Program-made: the position numbers and the translations under genes
Source of the DNA: JADGHX01 sp963837755
GTDB lineage: Bacteria > Pseudomonadota > Gammaproteobacteria > Steroidobacterales > Steroidobacteraceae
Direction of reading: 5' to 3'
DNA: 64,000 nucleotides
NCBI GenBank assembly: GCA_963837755.1
Contig: CAWIOP010000003.1
Span: 434,001 to 498,000, forward strand
Notes under the pieces: model-generated
Told to the model about the DNA's origin: nothing
Seen by the model: the letters and a program-made list of their open reading frames with translations, nothing else
Databases searched by the model: none
Part shown: piece by piece, positions 36,229 to 45,310 of the stretch
Numbering within the stretch: position 1 is the first letter of the stretch
How the letters are laid out: each line of letters starts with the position of its first letter

Positions 36229-36253
36229 ACGTTCGTGCGAGCGGCACGAACGT
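36229..36253. promoter_or_regulatory. Perfect 10-bp inverted repeat upstream of the RelA/SpoT operon
   Basis: ACGTTCGTGC and GCACGAACGT separated by GAGCG, about 31 bp before the first ATG of the operon. Likely operator; its binder is unknown. Confidence 0.5.
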
Positions 36254-36322
36254 ACGAAGTGCGAGGAATCGGCGGTGTTTGCGAGCCAGTTTCTGGCGAT
36301 TCGCGCTCGCGCGGGAGCTTGA

Positions 36323-37174
36323 CTACGCGCTTTTGAATTCCAGCCGCATCGACAAGTCCACCGCGCGCACGTTCTTGGTGATCCCGCCCACGGAGATGAA
36401 GTCGACGCCGGTCTCCGCGATCTCGCGCACGGTTTCGAGACTCACGTTGCCGGAGGCTTCGAGCTTCGCGTGCCGGCCGCGCTCGCTGTTGAGCGCCACC
36501 GCGTTGCGCATGTCGGCGAGCGAGAAGTTATCGAGCATGATGATGTCGGGCTTCGCGGCGATGGCTTCTTCCAGCTCCGTCATCGTCTCCACTTCGACTT
36601 CCACCTGCAGCCCGGGCACGTGGCGGCGCGCCGACTCCACCGCGCGCGTCAGCGAGCCGGCGGCGGTGATGTGGTTTTCCTTCACGAGCACCATGTCGTA
36701 GAGGCCCATGCGGTGGTTGGTGGCGCCGCCGCACCGCACGGCATATTTCTGCGCCGTGCGCAGTCCGGGCAACGTTTTGCGCGTGTCGAGAATCGTGCAG
36801 CCGGTTCCCTCGACCGCATCGACGTAGCGGCGCGCTTCCGTCGCCGTTGCGGAGAGCAGTTGAAGGAAGTTCAGCGCAGTGCGCTCGCCGGTGAGAATGG
36901 AGCGCGCACTGCCTTCGATGTCGAAGAGATTGCGCGCCGGGCCGACGCGCTCGCCGTCGTCCGCATGCCAGCGAATGCGCACTGCGGAGTCGAGCTGGCG
37001 GAACACTTCTTCCACCCACGGCCGGCCGCACATCACCGCGGCCTCGCGCGTGATGACGCACCCGTGCGCAATCTGGCTTGCCGGCACGAAGCCGGCGGTG
37101 ACATCGCCGGTGCCCACGTCTTCGCGGATCGCGGCCTGCACCTGCGACCCGAGGTCTTTCGGAAGCTCGCGCAT
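36323..37174 (-). CDS. nadC: Nicotinate-nucleotide pyrophosphorylase (quinolinate phosphoribosyltransferase)
   Basis: Makes nicotinate mononucleotide from quinolinate and PRPP in NAD synthesis. 283 residues. Motifs: AIREDVGTGDVTAGFV at the N-terminus, GERTALNFLQLLS, TRKTLPGLRTAQKYAVRCGG (substrate-binding Arg and Lys), NHRMGLYDMVLVKENH, VEVETMTELEEA, IIMLDNF and SGNVSLETVREIAETGVDFIS. Complete. Stands alone on this strand. Confidence 0.96.
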   Translation of the reverse strand: MRELPKDLGSQVQAAIREDVGTGDVTAGFVPASQIAHGCVITREAAVMCGRPWVEEVFRQLDSAVRIRWHADDGERVGPARNLFDIEGSARSILTGERTALNFLQLLSATATEARRYVDAVEGTGCTILDTRKTLPGLRTAQKYAVRCGGATNHRMGLYDMVLVKENHITAAGSLTRAVESARRHVPGLQVEVEVETMTELEEAIAAKPDIIMLDNFSLADMRNAVALNSERGRHAKLEASGNVSLETVREIAETGVDFISVGGITKNVRAVDLSMRLEFKSA

Positions 37175-37208
37175 GATTGTTCGCCTCTGCTGCTTTCAAG
37201 CGTAAACA

Positions 37209-37236
37209 AAAAGGCCCGGCATTGCCGGGCCTTTTG
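37209..37236 (-). terminator. Rho-independent terminator
   Basis: AAGGCCCGGC and GCCGGGCCTT form a 10-bp stem with a 3-base loop, bordered by A and T runs on both sides. On the minus strand it ends the membrane protein gene at 37275. Confidence 0.85.
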
Positions 37237-37274
37237 TTTGCGCGGCCGCGGGGCCGCGCAACTGTGCGGATTGC

Positions 37275-37874
37275 CTAGAACGGCAGGCCGTGCGTGGCGC
37301 TGCCCATGCACATGAGCATGGGAATCGACAGCACGAAGTTGGTGCGCGAGGCATAGAGCGCCACCTTGCGCGCCTTGGCCTTCTCCTCGTCGGTGGCGGG
37401 CTTCAAGCCGAGAATCTTCTTCTGGTTCGGCCAGATGAGACCCCACACGTTGAAGAGCATGATGGTGCCGAGCCAGGCGCCGATGCCGATGACGAGCGAG
37501 TAGTTGTCCCCCGTGCCCAGCCCCAGCGTGAAGGCCGAGACGAAGCGCGCGCCCAGCAGCCAGGCGCCGGCAAGCCACGTCACGAGTGCCGTCCAGCGGA
37601 ACCAGAAGAGCGCGCGGGGCGCGACATATTTCGTGATGCCCGCTCCGCCCGGCCCACCCTTGTCGGCGGCGGCATCGGCGAGCGCCGGCACCTGCACCGC
37701 GTTGAAGTAATAAAGGAGGCCGATCCAGAACACGCCGGCCACGATGTGCAGCCAGCGCGCGAGACTCTGTGGATTGAAGGCAATGCCCCGGCTGGCGGCG
37801 ATCGCAAGCGCGATCACAACAGCGAGAACGATGCCGAGGATCAGGGACTGTCGATGGTTGTTGAGTGGGTTCAT
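37275..37874 (-). CDS. Membrane protein with urate hydroxylase (PuuD) N-terminal-like domain
   Basis: 199 residues with about five membrane helices, including WLHIVAGVFWIGLLYYFN, the signature of the urate oxidase N-terminal (PuuD-type) membrane domain. The cytochrome c part of full PuuD is absent. The ATG has a strong GGGGAGAAGG ribosome-binding site; a longer frame upstream is unsupported. No purine genes lie nearby, so it may have another membrane role. Followed by a terminator. Confidence 0.75.
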   Translation of the reverse strand: MNPLNNHRQSLILGIVLAVVIALAIAASRGIAFNPQSLARWLHIVAGVFWIGLLYYFNAVQVPALADAAADKGGPGGAGITKYVAPRALFWFRWTALVTWLAGAWLLGARFVSAFTLGLGTGDNYSLVIGIGAWLGTIMLFNVWGLIWPNQKKILGLKPATDEEKAKARKVALYASRTNFVLSIPMLMCMGSATHGLPF

Positions 37875-38083
37875 GGTGTTGCCTTCTCCCCGGGGATGAA
37901 ACGGATGCGGCCGCCGAAGTTCTTGTTCTGACTGGCCTGGGCGGATATTTGCGGGTTTGAAGAATAGGCGACCACCCCCCATAATTCAACGCCGCCCTGG
38001 GCGGAGCGGGGCGCCGGGCACAACCATCGTCGCCGGCATTCCCTTCACCACGAGTGGCACGAGGCTGCACACTCCCGGCATCA

Positions 38084-38329
38084 ATGCAGCACAGTCCCAA
38101 TGATCGGCCCGTTGCTCCCAGCTCTCCGTGCATCAACGTGTGCGTGCTGGATGCAGCCGGCTGCTGTCTGGGGTGCCTGCGCACCGTCGACGAGATTGCC
38201 CGCTGGCGCGACATGAGTGCAGCGGAGCAATGGGGCCTCATTCACGAGCTCGAAGCGCGCCGGCTTGGCCGGGCACGCGTCGAGGGCTACGCCGGGTCAC
38301 CGCCAGACGGGAGTTCGAATGAAAGTTGA
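38084..38329 (+). CDS. DUF1289 small cysteine-rich protein
   Basis: 81 residues with the DUF1289 pattern SPCINVCVLDAAGCCLGC then RTVDEIARW: cysteines spaced for a small metal or Fe-S site. Function unknown. It overlaps the start of the next gene by 11 bases. Confidence 0.8.
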   Translation: MQHSPNDRPVAPSSPCINVCVLDAAGCCLGCLRTVDEIARWRDMSAAEQWGLIHELEARRLGRARVEGYAGSPPDGSSNES

Positions 38330-38705
38330 TGCTCGGGTCTGCGCGGCGGCCAATGTCCTCGGGATAATGGCGGTCGCAGTCGTGCTTTCCGGGTGCGCGG
38401 TCGCCATGTTGGGCGGGGCGTCGCGCTCGGGCAGCTCGTCCGGTTCCAGCGGCACCGGCAGCGCGAGCCAGGCCGGGCGCCCGGCGTCGCAACGGGTGGC
38501 GGACAATGCGATCTCCACTGCGGTGAGGTCGCGGTTTGCCGCCAATGCGGCGCTGAAGCCTTTGAAACTGGCAGTGGATACCCACGATGGGGTAGTGACC
38601 CTGCGCGGGCAGGTCAATAACGTAGCGCAGCGAAACGCTGCCCAGCTCGAGGCGCGCGCCGTGAAGGGCGTGAAAGCCGTGAAGAACGAGCTGACTGTGC
38701 GCTGA
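38319..38705 (+). CDS. BON-domain lipoprotein
   Basis: 128 residues. A lipoprotein signal peptide ends in the lipobox VLSGC, then a Ser/Gly-rich linker leads to one BON domain (TAVRSRFAANAALKPLKLAVDTHDGVVTLRG, KAVKNELTVR). BON lipoproteins such as OsmY/DolP relatives support outer-membrane integrity. Coupled to the DUF1289 gene; the glutaredoxin gene follows 35 bp later. Confidence 0.85.
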   Translation: MKVDARVCAAANVLGIMAVAVVLSGCAVAMLGGASRSGSSSGSSGTGSASQAGRPASQRVADNAISTAVRSRFAANAALKPLKLAVDTHDGVVTLRGQVNNVAQRNAAQLEARAVKGVKAVKNELTVR

Positions 38706-38739
38706 TGGCAGCGCGTGCTCGATATCAGAGGTTAGTCAG

Positions 38740-39060
38740 ATGGATGTCGTCGAAAGAATCAAGACCGAGCTCACCTCGAGCCCGGTGGTGCTCTTCATGA
38801 AGGGCACGCCGGATTTCCCCCAGTGCGGCTTCTCCGCGCAGACCGTGCAGGCGCTTCGCCTGCTCGGCGCGCAGTTCAAGCACGTGAACATCTTCGAAGA
38901 TCCAGAGCTGCGCGAGGCGTTGAAGCGCTACTCCAACTGGCCCACCTACCCGCAGCTCTACGTGAACGGCGAGCTCGTCGGCGGCTGCGACATCGCGCTC
39001 GAGATGTATCACAACGGTGAGCTGAAGACGCTGCTGCAGGAAGCCGGCGCCACGAGCTAG
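38740..39060 (+). CDS. grxD: Monothiol glutaredoxin (Grx4 family)
   Basis: 106 residues with the CGFS active site (PQCGFSAQTV) and the family's VVLFMKGTP, WPTYPQLYVNGELVGGCDI. Such proteins bind a [2Fe-2S] cluster with glutathione and pass it on in Fe-S assembly. Complete. Confidence 0.95.
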   Translation: MDVVERIKTELTSSPVVLFMKGTPDFPQCGFSAQTVQALRLLGAQFKHVNIFEDPELREALKRYSNWPTYPQLYVNGELVGGCDIALEMYHNGELKTLLQEAGATS

Positions 39061-39161
39061 CTCGTGCGGCGCGCGTCCTGCGCGCCCGGGCTCCTTTACT
39101 TGCGGCCCGGCGGCGACCCCGCCGGCGGCTCGGCGATGCCGGCCGGTGAGCGGCCATGCGG

Positions 39162-40262
39162 TCAGCTTTCCATGCGCAGCACGGGCTTGATGGTCTCGCC
39201 GCGCTCCATGTCGTGGAACGCGGTGGCGATGTCCTCGAAGCGGTAGAAGCGGATCAGGCGGTCGAAGGGCAGGCGGCCCTGCCGGTAGTAGTCGATCAGC
39301 ATGGGAATGAAGAACCGGGGCGCGGCGTCCCCGCCAAGGATGCCTTGCAGCTTTCGGCCGCCCGACAGAATCGAGAACATCGGCGGCTTCCATTCGCCTC
39401 GCGGCGAGGTGACGAAGCCCGCAGTGCCGCGCACGGCGAGGCAGTCGATGGCCTGAGTGTAGATCTCCGGCGAGCTCGTCGTGTTCAGCGTGAAGCTCAC
39501 TCCGCCGGGCACGAGCGCGCGCAGTGCCTTGGCCAATTCGCCGTCATTCGCATTGAGGGTGTCGGTGGCGCCCAGCTCCCTGGCAAGCGCCAGGCGCGAG
39601 GGCAGCACGTCTATGGCGACGATGCGGGCCGCGCCCACGAGCCGTGCAGCCATGATGGCCGAGAGCCCGACACCGCCAACGCCGAACACCGCAACCGTGT
39701 CACCCGCGCGCACCTTGAGCGCCTCGATAATAGCGCCGGTGCCGGTGATCACCCCGCAGCCGAGCGGGCCGAGGATCTCCAGCGGAACGTCCTTCGTCAC
39801 TTTCACCGCCGTTCGCTCGCTGGCCACGGCGAAGCGGGAGAACGACGATTGCCCGAAGAACTGCCCGTGGATTCGCGTGCCGTTCTGGCTGAGCGCGCTG
39901 GTGCCATCCATGCGCAGGCCGCCGAAGTTTCGCGGCAGCATCTCAGCGCAGAAGATCGGCGCGTTGCGCCGGCAGCTTGGGCAGGTTCCGCAGGAGGCGC
40001 CGCTGAGCACGACGTGATCGCCAACCGCGAGCGTCGTGACGCCTTCGCCCACCTGTTCGATGACGCCCGATCCCTCGTGGCCGAGCACGATCGGCCGCGG
40101 CGTGCCGGGGCCAAACCCCGCATGCACTCGAAGATCCGTGTGGCAGATGCCGCTGGCAACGATGCGCACGAGCACTTCGCCCGGGCGGGGGCTCTCGAGA
40201 TCGAGCGTCTCGATGCTCGGCGCGGCAGCGCCTTCCCTGGAAACGGCGGCAGTTGTTTTCAT
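39162..40262 (-). CDS. Zinc-dependent alcohol dehydrogenase (AdhC/aryl-alcohol type)
   Basis: 366-residue medium-chain dehydrogenase/reductase. Catalytic zinc ligands: Cys in GICHTDLRVH and His in GHEGSGVIEQVG; structural zinc cysteines in GASCGTCPSCRRNAPIFC; Rossmann motif VFGVGGVGLSA, then an Asp (VAIDVL) favouring NAD. Sequence features resemble aryl/benzyl alcohol dehydrogenases. It is last in a minus-strand set with a carotenoid-oxygenase-type enzyme and a SnoaL-like protein, so it may act on aldehydes or alcohols made there. Confidence 0.9.
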   Translation of the reverse strand: MKTTAAVSREGAAAPSIETLDLESPRPGEVLVRIVASGICHTDLRVHAGFGPGTPRPIVLGHEGSGVIEQVGEGVTTLAVGDHVVLSGASCGTCPSCRRNAPIFCAEMLPRNFGGLRMDGTSALSQNGTRIHGQFFGQSSFSRFAVASERTAVKVTKDVPLEILGPLGCGVITGTGAIIEALKVRAGDTVAVFGVGGVGLSAIMAARLVGAARIVAIDVLPSRLALARELGATDTLNANDGELAKALRALVPGGVSFTLNTTSSPEIYTQAIDCLAVRGTAGFVTSPRGEWKPPMFSILSGGRKLQGILGGDAAPRFFIPMLIDYYRQGRLPFDRLIRFYRFEDIATAFHDMERGETIKPVLRMES

Positions 40263-40271
40263 GAGTGGCGC

Positions 40272-40832
40272 CTACTTCGCGGGTGCGGGCTTGCGCTCGT
40301 CGAACTCCGGCGGCACGGGCGGCGCCGCAGGCGCGGTTGGCTTGGCCTTCATAACGATCTCGCCCTTCCACGGCACCTGGTCGCGGCTCGTCCAGCCGTT
40401 CACCTGCAGGTGCTTGAAGAGCCACACGCCATTGCGCTTCACGCACAGGTCGTTGCGCGTGCCGATGCCGAACACGAAGTTGGTGTTGTAGTCGACGTTG
40501 AACTGGATGATCTGGAAGAAGCTCTTCACGCGCGCGCCCGGCTCGCCGTCGGGCGTCTGCTCGGGCGTCATCAGGAAATGATTGAAGAGATGCTGGCGGC
40601 CGAACCACCAGCTCTGGCGGTCGTACCACAGCGCCTCGAGGTTCTTGAGAATCGCCTCGTGGCCCTGCACGCGGCCCTGCCACAGGTGGTCGAAGTAACC
40701 GTCTTGCGCAAAGCAGGCGACGGCGAGCGGCGCATCGGCGAGGTCGATGGCCCACGAGTACTTGGCGAACAGTTCCTGAATGTCGAGTCGATCTTCAGCC
40801 GACAGCTTGCTGAGGGGTGCGGTCACGGCCAT
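40272..40832 (-). CDS. SnoaL-like/NTF2-fold protein
   Basis: 186 residues with the ring-hydroxylating-dioxygenase beta/SnoaL fold: DRLDIQELFAKYSWAIDLAD, FAQDGYFDH, GHEAILKNL and HLFNHFLM. The fold serves small enzymes acting on polyketides, steroids or aromatics. A Lys/Pro/Ala-rich tail ends the protein. The ATG has AGGAGA 5 nt upstream. Located between the carotenoid-oxygenase gene and the dehydrogenase, same strand. Confidence 0.8.
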   Translation of the reverse strand: MAVTAPLSKLSAEDRLDIQELFAKYSWAIDLADAPLAVACFAQDGYFDHLWQGRVQGHEAILKNLEALWYDRQSWWFGRQHLFNHFLMTPEQTPDGEPGARVKSFFQIIQFNVDYNTNFVFGIGTRNDLCVKRNGVWLFKHLQVNGWTSRDQVPWKGEIVMKAKPTAPAAPPVPPEFDERKPAPAK

Positions 40833-40873
40833 TCTCCTGTTTGAAAGCAGGCCCATTCGTCGAATGGACGCAT

Positions 40874-42319
40874 CTACACCGTGTAATGCCCGCTCGCGAG
40901 CGCCGCATCCGGCACCCACATGCCATGGAACGTGGAGCGCACGCGCGCGGGCAGCTTCAGCACGGCAAGTGGGCCATCCTCGATGCGGCTCGCGTTGAGA
41001 ATGGCCAGATCGCTGCGATTCTCCGCCAGCCGGTTCACAAGTGTGAGCAGGTAGCCGTCGCCCTCGGCGGAACCGGGCTTCAGCACGAAGTTGGGCTCCT
41101 GCACGCCGCAGTCGGCGCCCGGCACCCACGTCTTGAGCTGACCATTGGAGTGATCGATGCAGCCGATGGCACCGAGCCCCATCGAGCCCGCGGGCGCCGT
41201 CGGCGGCCGGCAAATGCTGTAGCCAAAGCGATAGGGCTTACCCATGTAGCGATCGTCGCACTTCGGCATCTCGCACGGCGCCTGCTGCAGCAGGCGCGAC
41301 TCGAAGCCGTCGCTCTTGCCGGCCAGATCGAAGGTGAGGCGCGTGAGCAGCGGAGGGCACCCCTGGTACGGGGAGCCGTCGTAGCTCGGGAAGAACTCGA
41401 AGCAGTTGCCCTGGTAGAGGCAGACGTCCAGATGCAGCTTCGAGCCTTCATTGTGCGCATTCATCATGTGCCCGGCGCTCACCGCGGGCCCATGGAACCA
41501 GCGAACGTCGGCAGACCGGCCACGCCGGGGGAACACGGCGTAGTAGCTGTTCTTGTCCGGATGCCACTGGTAGAACGGGCCGCCGCGCTTGATGGTGGGC
41601 AGATCCGTGATGAGCGGGAAGAACGGCACGATCGCGTGCGTATCGGTCACGGCGAAGTCGTGCACCATGCCGGGGTAGGGCATGTCGAACCACATCTGGT
41701 GAACGATCTCGCCGTCCGCGTCCGCGATGATGAATGCGAAATCCCGCGTGCCATCGCCCTTCGCCTGGTACGAGAACGCGAGCAGCTCGTTCGTGTGCAG
41801 GTCGAGCTTGGGGTGCGCCGTGAGGCTCACGGCGTCGAGCTTGCCGCCGAAATTCCATTCCGCGCGCGTGTCGAGCGTGAGCGGGTCGAGCTCCATCGGC
41901 AGCGAATCTTCCTTGAGGACGAGCAGCTTCCTGCCGTGCCACACCACGTTCGTGTTCGCGGTGCCGGGGTTCTTGCCGGCCACGCTCGGGTCGTTCGTAT
42001 AGCGGTTGCGATAACGGCCGAAGAGCGAGCGGCGCGCCTGTTCCTGCAGCAGGAAGCGCTCGTTGCGCACCCAGCGGCTGCGATAGTCCACGTGCCCGTC
42101 CGTGAAGCGGAACATGTGCACCATGCCTTCGCCGTCGATGAAGATGTCGTCCTTCGTCATGGGCGGGTACTGGCGGTCGGGCCCGCAGCGGTAGAGCGCG
42201 CCGTTCAGGTCTTTCGGCACCGAGCCGCCGATGACTTCGAGGTCGCGCACGTCGGACTCCAGCCGCACGGGCGCGCCCCAGCCCTTGTAGATCGGAATGT
42301 CGGGAAACATCACGTCCAT
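40874..42319 (-). CDS. Carotenoid oxygenase/lignostilbene dioxygenase family protein
   Basis: Non-haem iron dioxygenase that splits a carbon-carbon double bond, giving two aldehydes. 481 residues, a seven-bladed propeller. The four iron-binding histidines are visible in LTAHPKLD, PGMVHDFAVT, MNAHNEG and STFHGMW. The N-terminus lacks a signal. Length and motif context fit bacterial carotenoid or stilbene cleavage enzymes; which substrate is not clear. It is first of a three-gene minus-strand set with the SnoaL-like and dehydrogenase genes, and divergent from the esterase gene. Confidence 0.9.
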   Translation of the reverse strand: MDVMFPDIPIYKGWGAPVRLESDVRDLEVIGGSVPKDLNGALYRCGPDRQYPPMTKDDIFIDGEGMVHMFRFTDGHVDYRSRWVRNERFLLQEQARRSLFGRYRNRYTNDPSVAGKNPGTANTNVVWHGRKLLVLKEDSLPMELDPLTLDTRAEWNFGGKLDAVSLTAHPKLDLHTNELLAFSYQAKGDGTRDFAFIIADADGEIVHQMWFDMPYPGMVHDFAVTDTHAIVPFFPLITDLPTIKRGGPFYQWHPDKNSYYAVFPRRGRSADVRWFHGPAVSAGHMMNAHNEGSKLHLDVCLYQGNCFEFFPSYDGSPYQGCPPLLTRLTFDLAGKSDGFESRLLQQAPCEMPKCDDRYMGKPYRFGYSICRPPTAPAGSMGLGAIGCIDHSNGQLKTWVPGADCGVQEPNFVLKPGSAEGDGYLLTLVNRLAENRSDLAILNASRIEDGPLAVLKLPARVRSTFHGMWVPDAALASGHYTV

Positions 42320-42474
42320 GAACGGCCCCTCGTGAGTCAGCGTCGGAAGATCGTGCCACCATGCTCGGGCACAATGGACCCCTCGGCAACGACCACGGAC
42401 GCCCTACCCGCAGCGTGGCAAGATCGCGCCGCGCGTCGCGCAACCCGGGCGCAGCCACCGATCGAGACGAGACC

Positions 42475-43443
42475 ATGAGCGACACCCGCCAGAACATCGA
42501 CCAGAACACCGACGAAGCCGCTGGCGCTGCCGACCCGCTCCGCGCCATCGGCAATACCATCACCCCCGACACCATTGCAGCCACGGCTGCGCTCGTGGCG
42601 CCGCTACACGCGCGTATTACGCACGAAGGCGTGAAGGTGTCCCGCGATCTGCGCTATGGGCCCGCCGATCGCAACCGGCTCGATGTGTTCGAGGCGATGG
42701 GCGGTTCCAACGCCGGGGCGCCGGTGCTCGTGTTCGTGCATGGCGGCGGCTTCGTCATGGGCGACAAGACCGCGCCGAACAGCCCGTTCTACGACAACGT
42801 GGGGTATTGGGCTGTTCGCAATGGAATGGTGGGCGTGAACATCACGTATCGGCTGGCGCCGCAGCACCCATGGCCAGCGGGCAGTGACGATCTGGCGCTG
42901 GCGTTGAAGTGGGTGCGCGAGAACATTGCCGCGCATGGCGGCGATCTGGATCGCGTCTACGTCATGGGCCAGTCGGCAGGCGCGGTGCACGTGGCGGGCT
43001 ACGTTGCGCGCGAGTTCGGCAACCTCGGCGGTCGCGCGCCGGTGCAGGGCTGGAAGCCCGCGGGCGCCTTGCTGGTTTCCGGTCTCTACGACACGGACAC
43101 CATGGATCGCGAAGCGCACTTCCGGGCGTATTTCGGTGACGACGATGCAAAGCTCGAGAACGCATCGTTCGTCGGTGCGCTGGCCGGCGCGAATGTGCCG
43201 CTATTCGTGGTGCTCGCGGAGCTCGACCCGCCAGATTTCGTGCGGCAGTTCGTTGTGCTGCTCGAGACGCACGTGCGCAGGCAGGTGAAGCTGCCGCGGT
43301 TCGTGCAGCTCCCGGCCCACAATCACTTCACCACGGTATGGCGCATGAACACCAGCAGCGACACGCTTGGGCCGGAGCTGTTGAAGTTCGTGGCCGAAAC
43401 ACGAGGTCAGGCAAGCAGAGGCGGCGGTCGTGCGTTTGCTTGA
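42475..43443 (+). CDS. Alpha/beta hydrolase (HSL-type esterase)
   Basis: 322 residues. The oxyanion-hole motif HGGGFVMGD and the nucleophile elbow GQSAGAVH identify the hormone-sensitive-lipase branch; Asp in AELDPPDF and His in LPAHNHFTT complete the triad. No signal peptide, so cytoplasmic. The upstream frame extension to 42361 overlaps the divergent promoter region and is not used. It may hydrolyse esters feeding the oxygenase group. Confidence 0.88.
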   Translation: MSDTRQNIDQNTDEAAGAADPLRAIGNTITPDTIAATAALVAPLHARITHEGVKVSRDLRYGPADRNRLDVFEAMGGSNAGAPVLVFVHGGGFVMGDKTAPNSPFYDNVGYWAVRNGMVGVNITYRLAPQHPWPAGSDDLALALKWVRENIAAHGGDLDRVYVMGQSAGAVHVAGYVAREFGNLGGRAPVQGWKPAGALLVSGLYDTDTMDREAHFRAYFGDDDAKLENASFVGALAGANVPLFVVLAELDPPDFVRQFVVLLETHVRRQVKLPRFVQLPAHNHFTTVWRMNTSSDTLGPELLKFVAETRGQASRGGGRAFA

Positions 43444-43483
43444 CGCCGCAGGCATGCTGCCGGGCGCAAGAAGAGGCAGCCCT

Positions 43484-44221
43484 TCAGGTTTCCTGCTGCG
43501 GGTCTTCGTTCTGCGGTTCCGAAGGCACGGCTTCGTGCCAGCCGAGCGCGCAGGCGCGCGCTTCGGCTTCGCGATACATCGCCGTGAGGCGATTGGTGAC
43601 GTGGCAGAAGATGTCCGCGGTGCGCTCGGCGTCGTACGACGCGGAATGCGCCAGGCTCGAGTCCCATTCGAAACCGGCGACGGTCGAGGCTTTTGCAAGA
43701 ACGGTCTGGCCGAGCGCGGCGCCCGCGAGCGACACCGTGTCGAAACACGAGAATGGGTGGAACGGGTTGCGCTTGATCTCCGTGCGCACCACGGCCGCAT
43801 TCACGAAACCAAGGTCGAACGACGCGTTGTGGCCCACGAGTATCGCGCGCCGGCAGTGGTAGGCGCGAATGGCGTGGCGAACCTCGCGAAAGATGCGCTG
43901 AAGCGCGTCGCGTTCCGCGATGGCCGGACGCAGAGGGTGATAGGGGTCGATGCCGGTCACCGCCAGCGACGCGGGGTCGAGGCGCGAGCCCTGGAATGGA
44001 ATCACGTGGAAGCTGTGCGTGACACCGCGCTTCAGCACGCCGTTCTCGTCCATGTCGATGAGCACGGCGGCGATCTCGAGCAGCGCGTCGGTGGAGTTGT
44101 GAAAACCGCCCGTCTCCACGTCGACCACGACGGGCAGGAACCCGCGGAATCGCCGCGCCATGAGCTTCGCGCCACGCTGGGCCTGGATGTGGGGGCTTTC
44201 GGCTTCCTGGGCGTTCGGCAA
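43484..44221 (-). CDS. rnt: Ribonuclease T
   Basis: DEDDh 3'-5' exonuclease that trims tRNA and other stable RNA ends. FRGFLPVVVDVETGGF (catalytic Asp, Glu), GHNASFDLGFVNAA, HSASYDAERTADIF with the catalytic His and Asp, and KRNPFHPFSCFDT are all close to E. coli RNase T. 245 residues from this ATG; MARRFRGF at 44161 is an equally good start and gives the usual length. Confidence 0.94.
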   Translation of the reverse strand: MPNAQEAESPHIQAQRGAKLMARRFRGFLPVVVDVETGGFHNSTDALLEIAAVLIDMDENGVLKRGVTHSFHVIPFQGSRLDPASLAVTGIDPYHPLRPAIAERDALQRIFREVRHAIRAYHCRRAILVGHNASFDLGFVNAAVVRTEIKRNPFHPFSCFDTVSLAGAALGQTVLAKASTVAGFEWDSSLAHSASYDAERTADIFCHVTNRLTAMYREAEARACALGWHEAVPSEPQNEDPQQET

Positions 44222-44260
44222 GGGCGATCCGTCAGTGGGTCTTCAATGTAAGCGGTTCAT

Positions 44261-45310
44261 TCATGAATCGACGGGGCATTCCGCCAGGCGCCAGGCCATT
44301 GTCTGCCCGGCGCGCATCGGCACGATCTCGTCGGGGCCGAACGGGTAGTGCGCCGGCACGGCCCAAGGGTCCTTCACCAGCTTGATACGGCTCGCGTTGC
44401 GCGGCAAGCCATAAAAATCGGCACCGAAATCCGAAGCGAAGCCTTCCAGGCGGCTCAGGGCGCCGGCGGCTTCGAAGGCTTCCGCATATAGCTCGATGCC
44501 CGCGTGAGCGGAGAACATGCCGGCACAGCCGCAGGCGGCCTCTTTGGCGTGGCGGGCGTGCGGTGCGCTGTCCGTGCCGAGGAAGAAGCGTGATTCGCCA
44601 CTGGTGGCGGCTTCAACCAGCGCCACTCGATCTGGCTCGGTCTTCAGCACCGGAAGGCAGAAGAAGTGCGGCCGAATGCCGCCCGCGAAGAGGGCATTTC
44701 GATTGTGCAGCAGGTGTTGCGGCGTGATGGTGGCGCCCACGCCGGCACGCGAGCCGCGCACGAAATGCACCGCCTGCTTCGTGGTGATGTGCTCGAACAC
44801 CACGCGCAGTTTCGGAAAGCGTGTGACCACGGGCGCCAGCACCTCGTCGATGAAGCGCGCCTCGCGATCGAACACGTCCACGTCGTCGTGCGTGACTTCG
44901 CCGTGCACCTGGAGCACCACGCCCAGCTCGCTCATGCGCTCGAGCACGCCGTAGATGTTCTGCATGCGCGTGACGCCCGAATCCGAATTCGTGGTGGCGC
45001 CGGCGGGGTAGAGCTTGAAGCCACTCACGATGCCGCTCGCCCTGGCGCGATCCACTTCCGACGGGTCGGTGCGATCCGTGAGATAGAGCGTCATCAGCGG
45101 CTCGAAAGCGCTGCCCGCCGGCAGTGCTTCGCGGATGCGCTGGCGATACGCCTGCGCGAGCTCAGTAGTGGTAACGGGCGGCTTCAAGTTCGGCATGATG
45201 ATGGCGCGGCCGAAGCGCGCAGCCGTGAAGCCAATGACCGAGCGCAGCGTTGCGCCATCCCGCACGTGCAGGTGCCAATCGTCCGGGCGGCGCAGGGAAA
45301 GCTCGGTCAT
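44261..45310 (-). CDS. pyrC: Dihydroorotase
   Basis: Third pyrimidine biosynthesis step. 349 residues, class II dihydroorotase: the metal-binding DWHLHVRDG, IIMPNLKPPVTT, the carbamylated lysine in GFKLYPAGATTNS, the histidines of VLQVHGE and VVFEHITT, and LGTDSAPHARHAKE with the catalytic Asp. The start ATG overlaps the stop of the peptidase gene (ATGA), so they are co-translated. Confidence 0.96.
   Translation of the reverse strand: MTELSLRRPDDWHLHVRDGATLRSVIGFTAARFGRAIIMPNLKPPVTTTELAQAYRQRIREALPAGSAFEPLMTLYLTDRTDPSEVDRARASGIVSGFKLYPAGATTNSDSGVTRMQNIYGVLERMSELGVVLQVHGEVTHDDVDVFDREARFIDEVLAPVVTRFPKLRVVFEHITTKQAVHFVRGSRAGVGATITPQHLLHNRNALFAGGIRPHFFCLPVLKTEPDRVALVEAATSGESRFFLGTDSAPHARHAKEAACGCAGMFSAHAGIELYAEAFEAAGALSRLEGFASDFGADFYGLPRNASRIKLVKDPWAVPAHYPFGPDEIVPMRAGQTMAWRLAECPVDS

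Noticed and set aside
39156..42478. Long plus-strand frames opposite the dehydrogenase and carotenoid-oxygenase genes
   Set aside because: The minus-strand products carry complete zinc and iron motifs; the plus-strand frames are Arg/His/Glu-rich shadows.
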